Source: Coprobacillus sp.
Lineage (GTDB): Bacteria > Bacillota_I > Bacilli_A > RFN20 > CAG-826
Length of the DNA stretch: 64,000 nucleotides
Assembly: GCA_021203905.1 (NCBI GenBank)
Contig: JAJQAG010000004.1
Location: 1 to 64,000, forward strand
Direction of reading: 5' to 3'
Part shown: in pieces, positions 24,149 to 36,759 of the stretch
Layout of the letters: each line of letters begins with the position of its first letter
Position numbering within the stretch: the stretch's first letter is position 1
Notes under the pieces: model-generated
What the model was told of the DNA's origin: nothing
The model's input: only the letters and a program-made list of their open reading frames with translations
The model's database searches: none
Translations under genes and position numbers: made by a program

Positions 24149-25792
24149 TTAATCGTAGTCAGCGTAGCAACTCCCACCGATAAATTCTCTAAGAAGGGAA
24201 TTACAAGGAATCCACTTTATGGGCATATCGGTAAAGAACTTAAGCATTCTTTTAAGTCTCTCCGCACGAGGATAGTAGTGACTATCGGGTTCAATACTCT
24301 CTAGCATTGGAAGAGCGTATCTTTTCATCGCACATAGCTCATAGGGAAGGAAGGAGTTAAAGACATAGTTGGCGCCCTCTTGGGTATCATATATCCACTT
24401 AAACTCTCCCTTACGGACACTGTCCCACGCCGCCATCGTCTCTTCAGCAGTGGAGCTTCTAAATTGATAGTCTCTCACCATTCTTCTGATAAGTCTGATA
24501 TCAGTGGATGAGAGAGGATTCTCATTATCGTAGTTCACCTGCGCTTGTGGAGAGATAAAGATTTTATACTTCTGGTGATTTGGAATAGAGGAGGACATCT
24601 TCTCATTCAAAGCGTGAATTCCCTCAATGATGATTGGGGTGTGAGGATTAATCTTCATTACTCTTCCATTGACACGATGTCCTAATTGGAAATCAAACTT
24701 CGGGAGAGTGACTTCTTGTCCAGAGATAAGATCACTCATGTTCTGGTTAAAGAGTTCGATATCAAGAGCATCAATGCTCTCTAAATCGATATCTCCATTC
24801 TCATCAAGGGGACACTCCTCTTTGGCTTTATAGTAATCATCAAGAGAGATTCTTATGGTCTCAATGCCTCTTGAGAGAAGTTCCACTCGTAAACGATTAG
24901 CAAAGGTCGTCTTCCCACTAGAGGAGGGACCCGCAATACAGATGAGTTTAATCTCATCGAGTTCGTCTTCGATTTGTTGACCAATCTCACAGAGTTGACG
25001 GTTGTGGTGGGCTTCACAAAGTTGGATGAAGTCAATGGTTCCCTCTTCCGCAAGATGCTTATTGATATCCACAACTGTGGAGGCTCCGACATCCACTCCC
25101 CATATGTGAGCGTGCTTTAAAGTCTTTCCATATGTCGGAGTGTCTTCAAAGACAGGAATCTCTCCTCCACACTCCGCTCGAGGATACTGGATAATAATAC
25201 CAGGAGAATAGAATCTAATCTTCCACTTGGTAAGATATCCACTAGAGGGTACCATCCTCGAATACATATAGTTCTTATATCCTTGGCACTCATAGTAGTG
25301 AGCGGTCTTTTCTGGTCTGTATTTCATAATCTCGACTTTGTCGGGATAACCCTCTTCACTAAAGAGCTTTCTCGCTGCTTGTTTGGAGACAATATTTCTC
25401 ACAAAGGGGAGATCCATAGCGACGAGACGATTCATCTCATTTTTTAATTCATTAACTAAGGTATTAGTCACCATAATCTCAGGAGAGATAATCTGCATGA
25501 AGATGGAACGAGAGACATTAATTGAATATCTCACTCGATAGTTTGGGTGGATATTATGCATCGCCATGGAGACGAGATAACGAAGAGAAGCCTCATAGAT
25601 TGTCTGGGCTTCTTTATTCTTGACAGTGAGAGGTTCAACGTAAGCATCATTACGCAATGTGTAGGTCAATTCTCTAATTGTGTTATTCACAAGAGCACAG
25701 ACGATGCTCTTATCATCTCCCACTAAGTCTAAAAGACATACTGGATCTTCGTATGTTCTTGTTTCGCCATTAAAAGTAACGTTAAATGACAT
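24149..25792 (-). CDS. Nucleoside kinase-like protein (TGS plus uridine-kinase P-loop domain)
   Basis: A 547-residue protein. The N-terminal 60 residues resemble a TGS/ubiquitin-like domain, and the following region resembles the second additional domain of threonyl-tRNA synthetase. Residues from about 285 on form a uridine-kinase/phosphoribulokinase-type ATPase with Walker A GPSSSGKTTF and the SLDDYY motif. Length and order match a family widespread in Firmicutes and Thermotoga, annotated as nucleoside kinase. The substrate is not fixed by sequence. AAAGGAGC precedes the ATG, and a good promoter (TTGAAA-17-TAAAAT) lies upstream. It is transcribed divergently from the ATP synthase operon. Confidence 0.88.
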   Translation of the reverse strand: MSFNVTFNGETRTYEDPVCLLDLVGDDKSIVCALVNNTIRELTYTLRNDAYVEPLTVKNKEAQTIYEASLRYLVSMAMHNIHPNYRVRYSINVSRSIFMQIISPEIMVTNTLVNELKNEMNRLVAMDLPFVRNIVSKQAARKLFSEEGYPDKVEIMKYRPEKTAHYYECQGYKNYMYSRMVPSSGYLTKWKIRFYSPGIIIQYPRAECGGEIPVFEDTPTYGKTLKHAHIWGVDVGASTVVDINKHLAEEGTIDFIQLCEAHHNRQLCEIGQQIEDELDEIKLICIAGPSSSGKTTFANRLRVELLSRGIETIRISLDDYYKAKEECPLDENGDIDLESIDALDIELFNQNMSDLISGQEVTLPKFDFQLGHRVNGRVMKINPHTPIIIEGIHALNEKMSSSIPNHQKYKIFISPQAQVNYDNENPLSSTDIRLIRRMVRDYQFRSSTAEETMAAWDSVRKGEFKWIYDTQEGANYVFNSFLPYELCAMKRYALPMLESIEPDSHYYPRAERLKRMLKFFTDMPIKWIPCNSLLREFIGGSCYADYD

Positions 25793-25831
25793 CTTAACTG
25801 CTCCTTTATTTATGTCCTTAAACCTATTTTT

Positions 25832-25860
25832 ATTTTAGACATCCACCCTAAATATTTCAA
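25832..25860 (-). promoter_or_regulatory. Promoter of the nucleoside kinase-like gene
   Basis: On the minus strand, TTGAAA (25860-25855) and TAAAAT (25837-25832) are separated by 17 nt. The leader of about 33 nt contains AAAGGAGC before the ATG at 25792. Confidence 0.7.
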
Positions 25861-25930
25861 CCCCATATATTTATATATTTTTCTCTTTTTTCTCCTCACC
25901 GATTTTTCCAATTTTCGTTGAAGGAAAAAA

Positions 25931-25960
25931 TTGAAATATATTAAAATATATTTGTAGATA
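25931..25960 (+). promoter_or_regulatory. Candidate promoter of the ATP synthase operon
   Basis: TTGAAA (25931-25936), an 18-nt spacer and TAGATA (25955-25960) lie directly before the first atp gene. The -10 would end 10 nt before the ATG at 25971, so the leader would be nearly absent. TTGAAG (25915-25920) with TATATT (25937-25942) is a weaker alternative. No Shine-Dalgarno sequence is present. Confidence 0.45.
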
Positions 25961-25970
25961 CGTGAAAAAC

Positions 25971-26375
25971 ATGAAACATTGGTATCAAAAACTCAATATT
26001 GACTATCAAACTTCATTTTGGACCGGAATCATTGTGATTGTGGCCTTTCTTTTTACTATCCCCCTTCTTATTAGTGGTCAATGTGAATATTCCCTCGGTC
26101 TTTTACTCGGAGGTTTGATTGGATCTTTGTCCTATTTTGGCTTTGGTCTTTTTGATAAACCCGCCACTGTAAAAGCGGGAAATGTTGGAACAGTAACTAT
26201 CCTTATAGTGAAATATGTCTTATTTCTCGGTTTAGGATTTCTCTTTGGTTTTCTCTACTATGGAAGAGACATCCATATCTTTGAACCATTCACCTTTATT
26301 GGAGGCTATTTTGTCTCCGTCGTGGTTTTGGTGGTGATTCACCTCGTTAATAGATACAAGGAGAAGAGAGCATGA
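25971..26375 (+). CDS. atpI: AtpI-like membrane protein at the head of the atp operon
   Basis: A small protein with four hydrophobic segments and short charged ends, at the place where AtpI usually sits before atpB. AtpI helps assemble the c ring; the sequence is poorly conserved in general, so the call rests on topology, size and position. An in-frame GTG at 25962 would add three residues, but it lies one base after the putative -10 box, so ATG 25971 is preferred. The end overlaps atpB by 4 nt (ATGA). Confidence 0.7.
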   Translation: MKHWYQKLNIDYQTSFWTGIIVIVAFLFTIPLLISGQCEYSLGLLLGGLIGSLSYFGFGLFDKPATVKAGNVGTVTILIVKYVLFLGLGFLFGFLYYGRDIHIFEPFTFIGGYFVSVVVLVVIHLVNRYKEKRA

Positions 26376-27151
26376 TCCCCGTAATCTACGCGAGCGATGC
26401 TTTTAACGAGAGAATCAGCCACTTCATGGACTTTGATATCTCAGGAGAGGTCTATTCTTCTCTTATTGTCATGGGGATTATTGTGATTTTGGCCATCATC
26501 GTGGGGATTCAAGCTCATTTCCACAACCCCTTAAAGAAGACTAAAGGCTTACTCTTTCTTGCGGAGACGGGAGTGAACTTCTTTGATGGACAAGTGGAGA
26601 AGATGATGGGTCCAAAGTTTAAGGGCTTTGGAGGTTTTGTTCTTGCGATAGCGGTCTATCTCTTTTTAGCCTTTATCTTTGGAATGACGGGCTTACCCTC
26701 TCCCATGACCGATTTAGCGGTCCCCCTTTCTTTAGGGCTGACCACTTTCTTAATGATTCACCTTACTTCCGTGCACTTTACTCATTGGAAGTACTTTAAG
26801 CGATATGTTGATCCCAACCCAATCTTTATGCCGATTAACTTAGTGAGTATGTGGTCACCACTTATCTCTCTCTCCCTTCGTTTATTCGGTAATGCGATTG
26901 CGGGTTGGGTCTTAATGACAATTTTATATAGTTCTCTTGAGTCATTATCGGCGATGATCTTTACCGGACTCGCCGCGGGGTTATCGAGCATTTGGATTGC
27001 TCCGATTATCACCCCAATACTTCATTGCTATTTTGATCTCTTTGCGGGCTTTATCCAGACCACAGTGTTTATCTTCTTCTCTATGATTCTCATTGGTCAA
27101 GAAGGCCCACAAGATATAGAACAAGAATTATCTTTGAGAGGAGGAAATTGA
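26372..27151 (+). CDS. atpB: ATP synthase F0 subunit a
   Basis: A 259-residue polytopic membrane protein, the stator half of the ion channel. The segment SLSLRLFGNAIAGW carries the essential arginine that faces the c ring, and the C-terminal helix with CYFDLFAGFIQTTVFIF is typical. It starts inside the stop of the preceding gene and is followed by a strong GAGAGGAGG site for atpE. Confidence 0.95.
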   Translation: MIPVIYASDAFNERISHFMDFDISGEVYSSLIVMGIIVILAIIVGIQAHFHNPLKKTKGLLFLAETGVNFFDGQVEKMMGPKFKGFGGFVLAIAVYLFLAFIFGMTGLPSPMTDLAVPLSLGLTTFLMIHLTSVHFTHWKYFKRYVDPNPIFMPINLVSMWSPLISLSLRLFGNAIAGWVLMTILYSSLESLSAMIFTGLAAGLSSIWIAPIITPILHCYFDLFAGFIQTTVFIFFSMILIGQEGPQDIEQELSLRGGN

Positions 27152-27152
27152 T

Positions 27153-27368
27153 ATGGAAGCAGCATGGGCCGCGGCAATTGTCATGTTTGTTGCGCTTGGC
27201 TCCGCAATCGGTGAAGCCTGGATCAGCACCAGTGCCATTAAAGCGATGTCCCGCAACCCCGAGATGTATTCTAACCTTAGAACCACACTCATTCTCGGTT
27301 GCGGTCTTACCGAGACCACAGCAATCTATTCGCTTGTTGTCGCTATTTTAATTATTTTCGTACTCTAG
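27153..27368 (+). CDS. atpE: ATP synthase F0 subunit c with two-carboxylate Na+-type motif
   Basis: A 71-residue, two-helix hairpin that forms the rotor ring. Helix 1 has ALGSAIGEAW, where most c subunits have GxGxGxG, and the polar loop is SRNPE. Helix 2 has LTETTAIYSL. Aligned by eye to the Na+-binding c subunit of Ilyobacter tartaricus, E54, T55, T56 and Y59 fall on its Na+ ligands E65, S66, T67 and Y70, and E21 falls on Q32. A Glu at both sites is the arrangement described for Fusobacterium nucleatum. This strongly suggests Na+ coupling. Confidence 0.93.
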   Translation: MEAAWAAAIVMFVALGSAIGEAWISTSAIKAMSRNPEMYSNLRTTLILGCGLTETTAIYSLVVAILIIFVL

Positions 27369-27398
27369 TAGTACACCTTTGCTTTTAAGGAGAAAGTT

Positions 27399-27966
27399 AT
27401 GATCTTTCCAACATTATTAGACGATATTATGGATGCACCAGGAGGTATCACTGATGAACTCAACAGTGAAACATTCCTCGAGAAGATGATTCCCAACTTC
27501 TGGTCTTTCCTTGTGCAATTTCTCGCTCTTGTCATCCTTATTGTGGTCGTTATTTGTGTGGCTTATAAACCCTTAAAGAAGATGCTAAAGAAGAGACAAG
27601 ATCATATTGAAGAGAACATCCAAAGTGCGGAAGAGAATAACAGAATTAGTCAAATGAATAAGACGGAAAGTGAACAACTTATCATTGAGAGTAAAAAAGA
27701 AGCAAATGACATTATTATCGATGCCAGAGAAAAAGCCATTGTGGAAGCTCACCTGATTGAAGAGGAGAGCAAAGAAAACATCAAGAAGATGAAAGAAGTT
27801 GCCGAAGAAGAGATTAAGCAAAAAGAGGAAGAAAGCCGTCAAGCCATTCATGATGAGATGGTGGATGTCGCTCTTAATGCCTCTAGTGCTCTTTTAAAGC
27901 GCAATATCTCCGATGACGATAACAAGCGCTTGGTGAAAGACTTCATAGAGGAGATGGAGAATAAGG

Positions 27967-27974
<8 letters not shown>
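27399..27974 (+). CDS. atpF: ATP synthase F0 subunit b
   Basis: A 191-residue peripheral stalk subunit. One membrane helix (about 37-58) follows a short N-terminal periplasmic part, and a long charged helix (KKRQDHIEENIQSAEENN and on) forms the stalk dimer, as in all b subunits. AAGGAG lies 6 nt before the ATG. The end overlaps atpH by 8 nt. Confidence 0.94.
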
Positions 27975-30014
<2,040 letters not shown>

Positions 30015-30019
30015 GGATT

Positions 30020-32283
<2,264 letters not shown>

Positions 32284-32291
32284 TACAAAAT

Positions 32292-32693
32292 ATGGCAAAA
32301 ATTCATTTAGAAATTTACACTCCTAATAAAAAGTATCTCACTACTGATGTGGACTTTATCTCCTTTCAGAGTGAGAACTTTCGTTTGGGAATTCTTCCCC
32401 GACATCAGGAGATGATTTCTAATGTTGTTCCTTGCGAACTCATCCTTCGTAATGAAACAGAGGTCTTTCATTATGCCCTCTCTAGCGGAATGGTTCATGT
32501 CGATAAAGAGAAGACCACAATCCTTGTGGATAGTATAGAAGCTCCAGGTGAGATTGATGTTGCTAGCGCTACTATAGCTCGTGATGAGGCTCTCACGCTT
32601 CTTCATTCCTGTGATGATGATAAGAAGCGCGAAAGTATACAAAAAGACCTCGATTTAGCGAATTTCCGCTTAAAAGTGGCCTCAAATAAATAA
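32292..32693 (+). CDS. atpC: ATP synthase F1 subunit epsilon
   Basis: A 133-residue subunit with the beta-sandwich N-terminal domain (LEIYTPNKKYLTTDVDFIS) and a two-helix C-terminal tail, which can inhibit hydrolysis in other bacteria. It ends the I-B-E-F-H-A-G-D-C operon. Its stop is only 2 nt from the stop of a convergent lipoprotein gene and no terminator hairpin is visible. Confidence 0.92.
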   Translation: MAKIHLEIYTPNKKYLTTDVDFISFQSENFRLGILPRHQEMISNVVPCELILRNETEVFHYALSSGMVHVDKEKTTILVDSIEAPGEIDVASATIARDEALTLLHSCDDDKKRESIQKDLDLANFRLKVASNK

Positions 32694-32695
32694 AA

Positions 32696-33478
32696 TTAGT
32701 GGTAATTTTCTAAGAAAGTTGTAATTCCTTGAGCGGTTACTTGTTCAAGGTTTTCTTTTACTCCATCCGCAGTGATATAGCAAAGAGTGTTCCCCTTTAC
32801 TTCTACTCCCTCTATTTCTAATTGCTCAAGGAGTGGATCTTCACATTTATTAGTGTCCACAAATAAGGTGGGAGTTTCATAATTTGTGACAATGTCAAAA
32901 ACTTGTTTATAGAGACTACATGAATCAAGAGAGGATGAGTCATAAGTGAATAGAATAAAATCACTGGAAACATCTTGTTTAAAGAGAGTGTAACTCTCTA
33001 GGAGCGAGACATAATACATACTTGAGAAAGTCGCGTATTTATTTATACTACTTTTAAATGAAGTTTTATACATTAAACGCGAGGCGTCTATAGTGGTGTA
33101 TAACCGTTTATCTTTGACAGTAAAAAGTGCGGGAGTGGTGACGTAATTTGAAAAGATATCTTCGTTATAATCAATCAAATACTGGTAATCTGAGCCAAAT
33201 TCATATCTATATAGAGAGTGTGGGTATTTCTCTAATACTTCCTCCATCACTGGCATCGCTTCGTGGCAGTGACTACAACCCTCGCTATAGATAAAAATTG
33301 TCATCTGATTACCGCTATCAATGAGATTAATTAGCTCTGTCGCCTTGACATCAATGTAGTAGCTTTCTTTTGAGGCGATATCATAGTTATAGATGTCGTG
33401 TATCGCTTGCTCATCACTACATGATGAGAGAAGTAGAGGGGCTATTAATATAAGAGAGAGAATTCGATTCTTTTTCAT
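32696..33478 (-). CDS. Thioredoxin-like lipoprotein (CSHC)
   Basis: A 260-residue protein starting MKKNRILSL with lipobox LSSC (Cys20), so it is anchored outside the membrane. A CxxC redox pair (C68-S-H-C71) lies in FIYSEGCSHCHEAMP, a thioredoxin-fold active site. The frame is open upstream to 33514, but 33478 is chosen because it gives a proper signal peptide and a TATAAT box ends exactly 7 nt before it. It is probably an extracytoplasmic disulfide oxidoreductase or a thiol-based bacteriocin-transport-accessory-type protein. A second such lipoprotein lies at 34758. Confidence 0.82.
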   Translation of the reverse strand: MKKNRILSLILIAPLLLSSCSDEQAIHDIYNYDIASKESYYIDVKATELINLIDSGNQMTIFIYSEGCSHCHEAMPVMEEVLEKYPHSLYRYEFGSDYQYLIDYNEDIFSNYVTTPALFTVKDKRLYTTIDASRLMYKTSFKSSINKYATFSSMYYVSLLESYTLFKQDVSSDFILFTYDSSSLDSCSLYKQVFDIVTNYETPTLFVDTNKCEDPLLEQLEIEGVEVKGNTLCYITADGVKENLEQVTAQGITTFLENYH

Positions 33479-33485
33479 CACAAAT

Positions 33486-33491
33486 ATTATA
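33486..33491 (-). promoter_or_regulatory. -10 box of the CSHC lipoprotein gene (leaderless arrangement)
   Basis: TATAAT on the minus strand ends 7 nt before the ATG at 33478, with no Shine-Dalgarno sequence. Confidence 0.65.
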
Positions 33492-33592
33492 ATTCTGCAT
33501 AGTTTTAATTTCATTTGTTTTGATTTTTGAATAGAGAATGCCGCTATAACAGGTATAAGAATTATTTAATTCTCTTTATAAGCTCTTTTTTG

Positions 33593-33629
33593 TATAATAA
33601 AGGGGAAGTGATAATAAATTATCTATAAT
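33593..33629 (+). promoter_or_regulatory. Two -10 boxes upstream of ppaC-type pyrophosphatase gene
   Basis: TATAAT occurs at 33593-33598 and again at 33624-33629. Unlike the leaderless genes, this one has AAGGAG at 33639-33644, about 10 nt before its ATG, so it carries a 5' leader from either box. Confidence 0.55.
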
Positions 33630-33654
33630 TTACCTATCAAGGAGTATTTAAAGT

Positions 33655-34218
33655 ATGAACGCATGGCATGATGTTGATCCTAAGAGAGTGAGTCCAGAGG
33701 AATTTGTGACTTGCATTGAAATCTCTAAAGGCACAAAAACAAAATATGAAATTGACAAAGAAACCGGTCTTTTAGTGCTTGATCGTGTTTTATATACCTC
33801 TTCAATCTATCCCCAGAACTATGGATTTATTCCTCTCTCATTAGGAGATGATGGTGATCCCCTTGATGTCTTACTTCTTAGTAGTGAACCAGTTCTTCCT
33901 CTTAGTTTAGTGAAGTCTCGTCCTATCGGGGGACTTAACATGGTGGATCAAGGCAAGAGAGACACCAAGATTATCGCTGTCGCGGTTTCTGATCCCTTCT
34001 ATAATGCTTATCATGATCTTCGTGAACTTCCTAGTCATGTCATGGATGAGATTAAGCATTTCTTCACTGTGTATAAAGAACTAGAAGGTAAGCCCACGGC
34101 AGTGGAGCAATCCTTTGGAGTGTTGGAAGCGAGAAATATGGTGGAGAAAGCCTTAAAGTCATATCAAAAAAATATCGCTCCAAAAATCAAAGCGGAAAGA
34201 AAAGAGAGAGGTTATTAA
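33655..34218 (+). CDS. ppa: Inorganic pyrophosphatase, class I (soluble)
   Basis: A 187-residue family I pyrophosphatase that splits PPi. It has YPQNYGFIP, the metal-binding DDGDPLDVLLL and GGLNMVDQGKRDTKIIAV (usually MxDxGExDxKIIAV). Bacillus subtilis uses a different class II enzyme (ppaC), so this is the E. coli-like type found in Mollicutes and others. It heads a plus-strand run with trmL and two lipoproteins. An AAGGAG site supports the start. Confidence 0.94.
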   Translation: MNAWHDVDPKRVSPEEFVTCIEISKGTKTKYEIDKETGLLVLDRVLYTSSIYPQNYGFIPLSLGDDGDPLDVLLLSSEPVLPLSLVKSRPIGGLNMVDQGKRDTKIIAVAVSDPFYNAYHDLRELPSHVMDEIKHFFTVYKELEGKPTAVEQSFGVLEARNMVEKALKSYQKNIAPKIKAERKERGY

Positions 34219-34242
34219 TTCCTCTCTTTTCATAACTCTATT

Positions 34243-34761
34243 ATGATCCATGTGATTTTATATCAACCTGAGAAACCCTTAAACACGGGTAATATTATGA
34301 GAACATGTTCAGTGACTGGATGTATCCTTCATATCATTGGACCTCTCTCTTTTTCTTTAGATGATAAAGCGCTTAAGAGAGCGGGTCTTGATTACCTCTC
34401 TAACCTAAAGTACTACTATTACGATAGTTACGAGGATTTTCTTGATGAGCACCACGACAAGGATATTTACTATGTCACCCGCTACTCAAATCAAGTCTAT
34501 AGTGAGTGTGATTTCTCTAAAGTAGAAGAAGATTACTACTTCATGTTTGGACGAGAGAGCAGTGGAATTCCTCATGAAATTTTAAGACAACATGAAGATC
34601 GACTCCTTCGTATTCCAATGAAAATAAATGCAAGAAGTTTGAATTTATCAAACAGTGTCGCTATTATTATCTATGAAGCTCTTCGCCAACAAGGTTTTCA
34701 TGAGTTAGCGACTCATGAAACTATAAAAGGAGAAAACTTCCTAAAAGAAGAAAAGAAATGA
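34243..34761 (+). CDS. trmL: tRNA (cytidine/uridine-34 2'-O)-methyltransferase
   Basis: A 172-residue SPOUT-class enzyme methylating the wobble ribose of certain leucine tRNAs. Motifs are LYQPEKPLNTGNIMRTC at the N-terminus, FGRESSGIP in the middle and the knotted SLNLSNSVAIIIYEALRQ at the end. It begins 24 nt after ppa and overlaps the next gene by 4 nt (ATGA). Confidence 0.93.
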   Translation: MIHVILYQPEKPLNTGNIMRTCSVTGCILHIIGPLSFSLDDKALKRAGLDYLSNLKYYYYDSYEDFLDEHHDKDIYYVTRYSNQVYSECDFSKVEEDYYFMFGRESSGIPHEILRQHEDRLLRIPMKINARSLNLSNSVAIIIYEALRQQGFHELATHETIKGENFLKEEKK

Positions 34762-35243
34762 AATTCAAAGCTTTAACTATTCTTCCTCTTGTTGGACTCT
34801 TTGTTCTCTCTAGTTGTGGAGCGGAGTTTTATTTTTATATTGAGAGAAACCCTAATGGTGGACATCTTATTGATATCACAGGAGAAGAGGTCTACGAGAG
34901 AGCAATTACTAATAACGAGACCCTCGTTGTCCTTATTGGAGAGAGTGTTGGTTGTTCAACCTGCACGACAGCGATAAAGAACATTGGTGATTACTGCGCT
35001 CTTGAATCTGTTGATATCTACTTCTATGAAGTAAGTGGTGTGACAGAAGAGGATTATACCTATCTTTACGATGCGACGATATACATGTTAGGAGAGGACA
35101 ACTATAATGCTCTCCCTGCTTGGGGTGAAGAATTATCCACTCCATATGTCTACATCTTTTATGAACAAACACCTTTCCCTGTTGGAACTACCGATTACAT
35201 TGGTTACTTCCGTGATCATTTCATTCTTGTGGATCCAAGTTAA
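34758..35243 (+). CDS. Thioredoxin-like lipoprotein (CSTC)
   Basis: A 161-residue protein with signal peptide and lipobox LSSC (Cys20). A CxxC pair (C66-S-T-C69) sits after a hydrophobic strand (TLVVLIGESVGCSTC), as in thioredoxin folds. It is much shorter than the CSHC lipoprotein at 32696-33478 and not clearly alignable outside the active site. It overlaps trmL and is followed after 2 nt by another lipoprotein. An extracytoplasmic redox role is inferred; no partner such as CcdA is visible in the window. Confidence 0.72.
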   Translation: MKFKALTILPLVGLFVLSSCGAEFYFYIERNPNGGHLIDITGEEVYERAITNNETLVVLIGESVGCSTCTTAIKNIGDYCALESVDIYFYEVSGVTEEDYTYLYDATIYMLGEDNYNALPAWGEELSTPYVYIFYEQTPFPVGTTDYIGYFRDHFILVDPS

Positions 35244-35245
35244 AG

Positions 35246-36004
35246 ATGAAAAAGATAAATATTCTTGCCCTAAGTTTTGTGGCCCTCTCCCTCGGGAGTG
35301 CTCTTTCTGGTTGTGGTAGCTCTTCTTCTTGGGAGAAGATAAGAGAGAAACTCACTAACGAGATCAATTTTGATATCTCCTCTTGGGAAGGATACGACTA
35401 TTATGGTTATGCTTATGGGGCTGCGCCATACGATGATCCTGAGACGGGGATTAGTTATAGCTTTATGGATTATTTAGCGGAGAAGGAATATATCTTCTCT
35501 TATGCTAATGGTGATTATCTCTATGCCACTGGAGCAAATGTGATAGTGACTTATAGTGATGATCCTTATCTTGATCAGAGAATTGATGAAGGATTCTATA
35601 TCTATCGTGGTAGTGTTGCCTATTATTATGGTGTTAATTCCGAAACAACTTATCACTCTCCGACAAGTCCAAGTGAACCAGTAAGATCATATAGTGACTT
35701 TGCTAGTGGCTTTAATTCTTATTTTAATGACACTCTTCTCGGGGGAATCATTTCCTATTGTGATGAGAATCCTATCTCCAAAGGAAAGATTAAAAATAGT
35801 AATGTCTCTTGGAACTTTGTCCACAATGGAGGGCAATATACGATCTCTCTTGATTACAATAAAAATACCCTTGATTTCAAGTCCCTTCTTCTTACTTATC
35901 GAAGAGCTCTTAGTGGCACGGAAATATCCGCGCGAATGATCATCGAAGAAGCTAATGGGCATGATGTCTCTAATAATACTTGGTACGGAACCGACTATTA
36001 TTGA
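35246..36004 (+). CDS. Lipoprotein of unknown function
   Basis: A 252-residue protein with lipobox LSGC (Cys23) followed by a Ser-rich spacer. The mature part is Tyr/Ser/Asp-rich and predicted beta-rich (YYGYAYGAAPYDDPETG, VNSETTYHSPTSPSEP), with no motif I recognise. It starts 2 nt after the CSTC lipoprotein and is probably co-transcribed with it. Confidence 0.75.
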   Translation: MKKINILALSFVALSLGSALSGCGSSSSWEKIREKLTNEINFDISSWEGYDYYGYAYGAAPYDDPETGISYSFMDYLAEKEYIFSYANGDYLYATGANVIVTYSDDPYLDQRIDEGFYIYRGSVAYYYGVNSETTYHSPTSPSEPVRSYSDFASGFNSYFNDTLLGGIISYCDENPISKGKIKNSNVSWNFVHNGGQYTISLDYNKNTLDFKSLLLTYRRALSGTEISARMIIEEANGHDVSNNTWYGTDYY

Positions 36005-36070
36005 TTTAACCCTTATCTTTCACGATAATAACCAATTTAATATAATTTATTATATTTAAATTAACTTACA

Positions 36071-36079
36071 TGTTATAAT
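36071..36079 (+). promoter_or_regulatory. Extended -10 of gmk (leaderless arrangement)
   Basis: TGTTATAAT is an extended -10 element ending 6 nt before the gmk ATG. No Shine-Dalgarno sequence lies between. Confidence 0.7.
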
Positions 36080-36085
36080 CTTTTT

Positions 36086-36688
36086 ATGGCATCAAAAGGT
36101 TTACTTATTATTATTTCTGGTCCCAGTGGAGTGGGTAAAGGAACCGTTAGAAAGAGACTTATGAAAGATCACTCTCTTGATTTAATTTACTCTGTCTCTA
36201 TGACCACTCGCCCACCACGAAAAGGGGAAGTTGAAGGCGTGGATTATTACTTCGTCAGTGATGAAACCTTTGATGAGATGATTAACAATGGGGGCTTTTT
36301 AGAATACACAACCTTTGTGGGTCACCGCTACGGAACCCCAAAAGAAAAGATTCAACAAGAGATAGATGCCGGCCACAATGTCATCCTTGAGATTGAGGTT
36401 GATGGAGCGGGTCAAGTTCTTGAAAAGGTCAAAGGGATTGATAATGTTGTTTCGATTTTCCTTCTTCCCCCTAATCCTCAAGCTTTGGAAAAGAGGATCA
36501 GAAAGAGAAGAAGTGAAAGTGAAGAAACCCTTCGAGAGAGAATTGAAAAAGGCATTAGTGAGATCAATGCTTCTAAGTCTTATCAACATGTTGTCTTTAA
36601 TGCTTCTGTGAAGAAAAGCGCGAAAGAGATTGCCTCTATTATCCGCTACGAAATAGTTCAAAGTCTCGTTGGTGAAGTGAGAGACTAA
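36086..36688 (+). CDS. gmk: Guanylate kinase
   Basis: A 200-residue kinase converting GMP to GDP. It has Walker A SGPSGVGKGT near residues 9-18, the GMP-binding SVSMTTRPPRKGEVEGVDYYF and the lid region RIRKRRSESEETLRER. Length is normal. It opens the conserved gmk-priA block, but rpoZ and coaBC, which lie next in Bacillus, are absent. A terminator and a separate priA promoter follow, so it is probably a single-gene transcript. Confidence 0.96.
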   Translation: MASKGLLIIISGPSGVGKGTVRKRLMKDHSLDLIYSVSMTTRPPRKGEVEGVDYYFVSDETFDEMINNGGFLEYTTFVGHRYGTPKEKIQQEIDAGHNVILEIEVDGAGQVLEKVKGIDNVVSIFLLPPNPQALEKRIRKRRSESEETLRERIEKGISEINASKSYQHVVFNASVKKSAKEIASIIRYEIVQSLVGEVRD

Positions 36689-36714
36689 AATTTTGTCATC
36701 ATATTATGAAAACG

Positions 36715-36739
36715 ATAAGAGTGTTACTCTTATTTTGTT
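36715..36739 (+). terminator. Intrinsic terminator after gmk
   Basis: ATAAGAGT (36715-36722), a 3-nt loop and ACTCTTAT (36726-36733), then TTTGTTT. Confidence 0.75.
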
Positions 36740-36746
36740 TATAATT

Positions 36747-36752
36747 TATAAT
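36747..36752 (+). promoter_or_regulatory. -10 box of priA (leaderless arrangement)
   Basis: TATAAT ends 7 nt before the priA ATG. A second TATAAT lies at 36740-36745. No Shine-Dalgarno sequence. Confidence 0.65.
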
Positions 36753-36759
36753 ACTAGAT

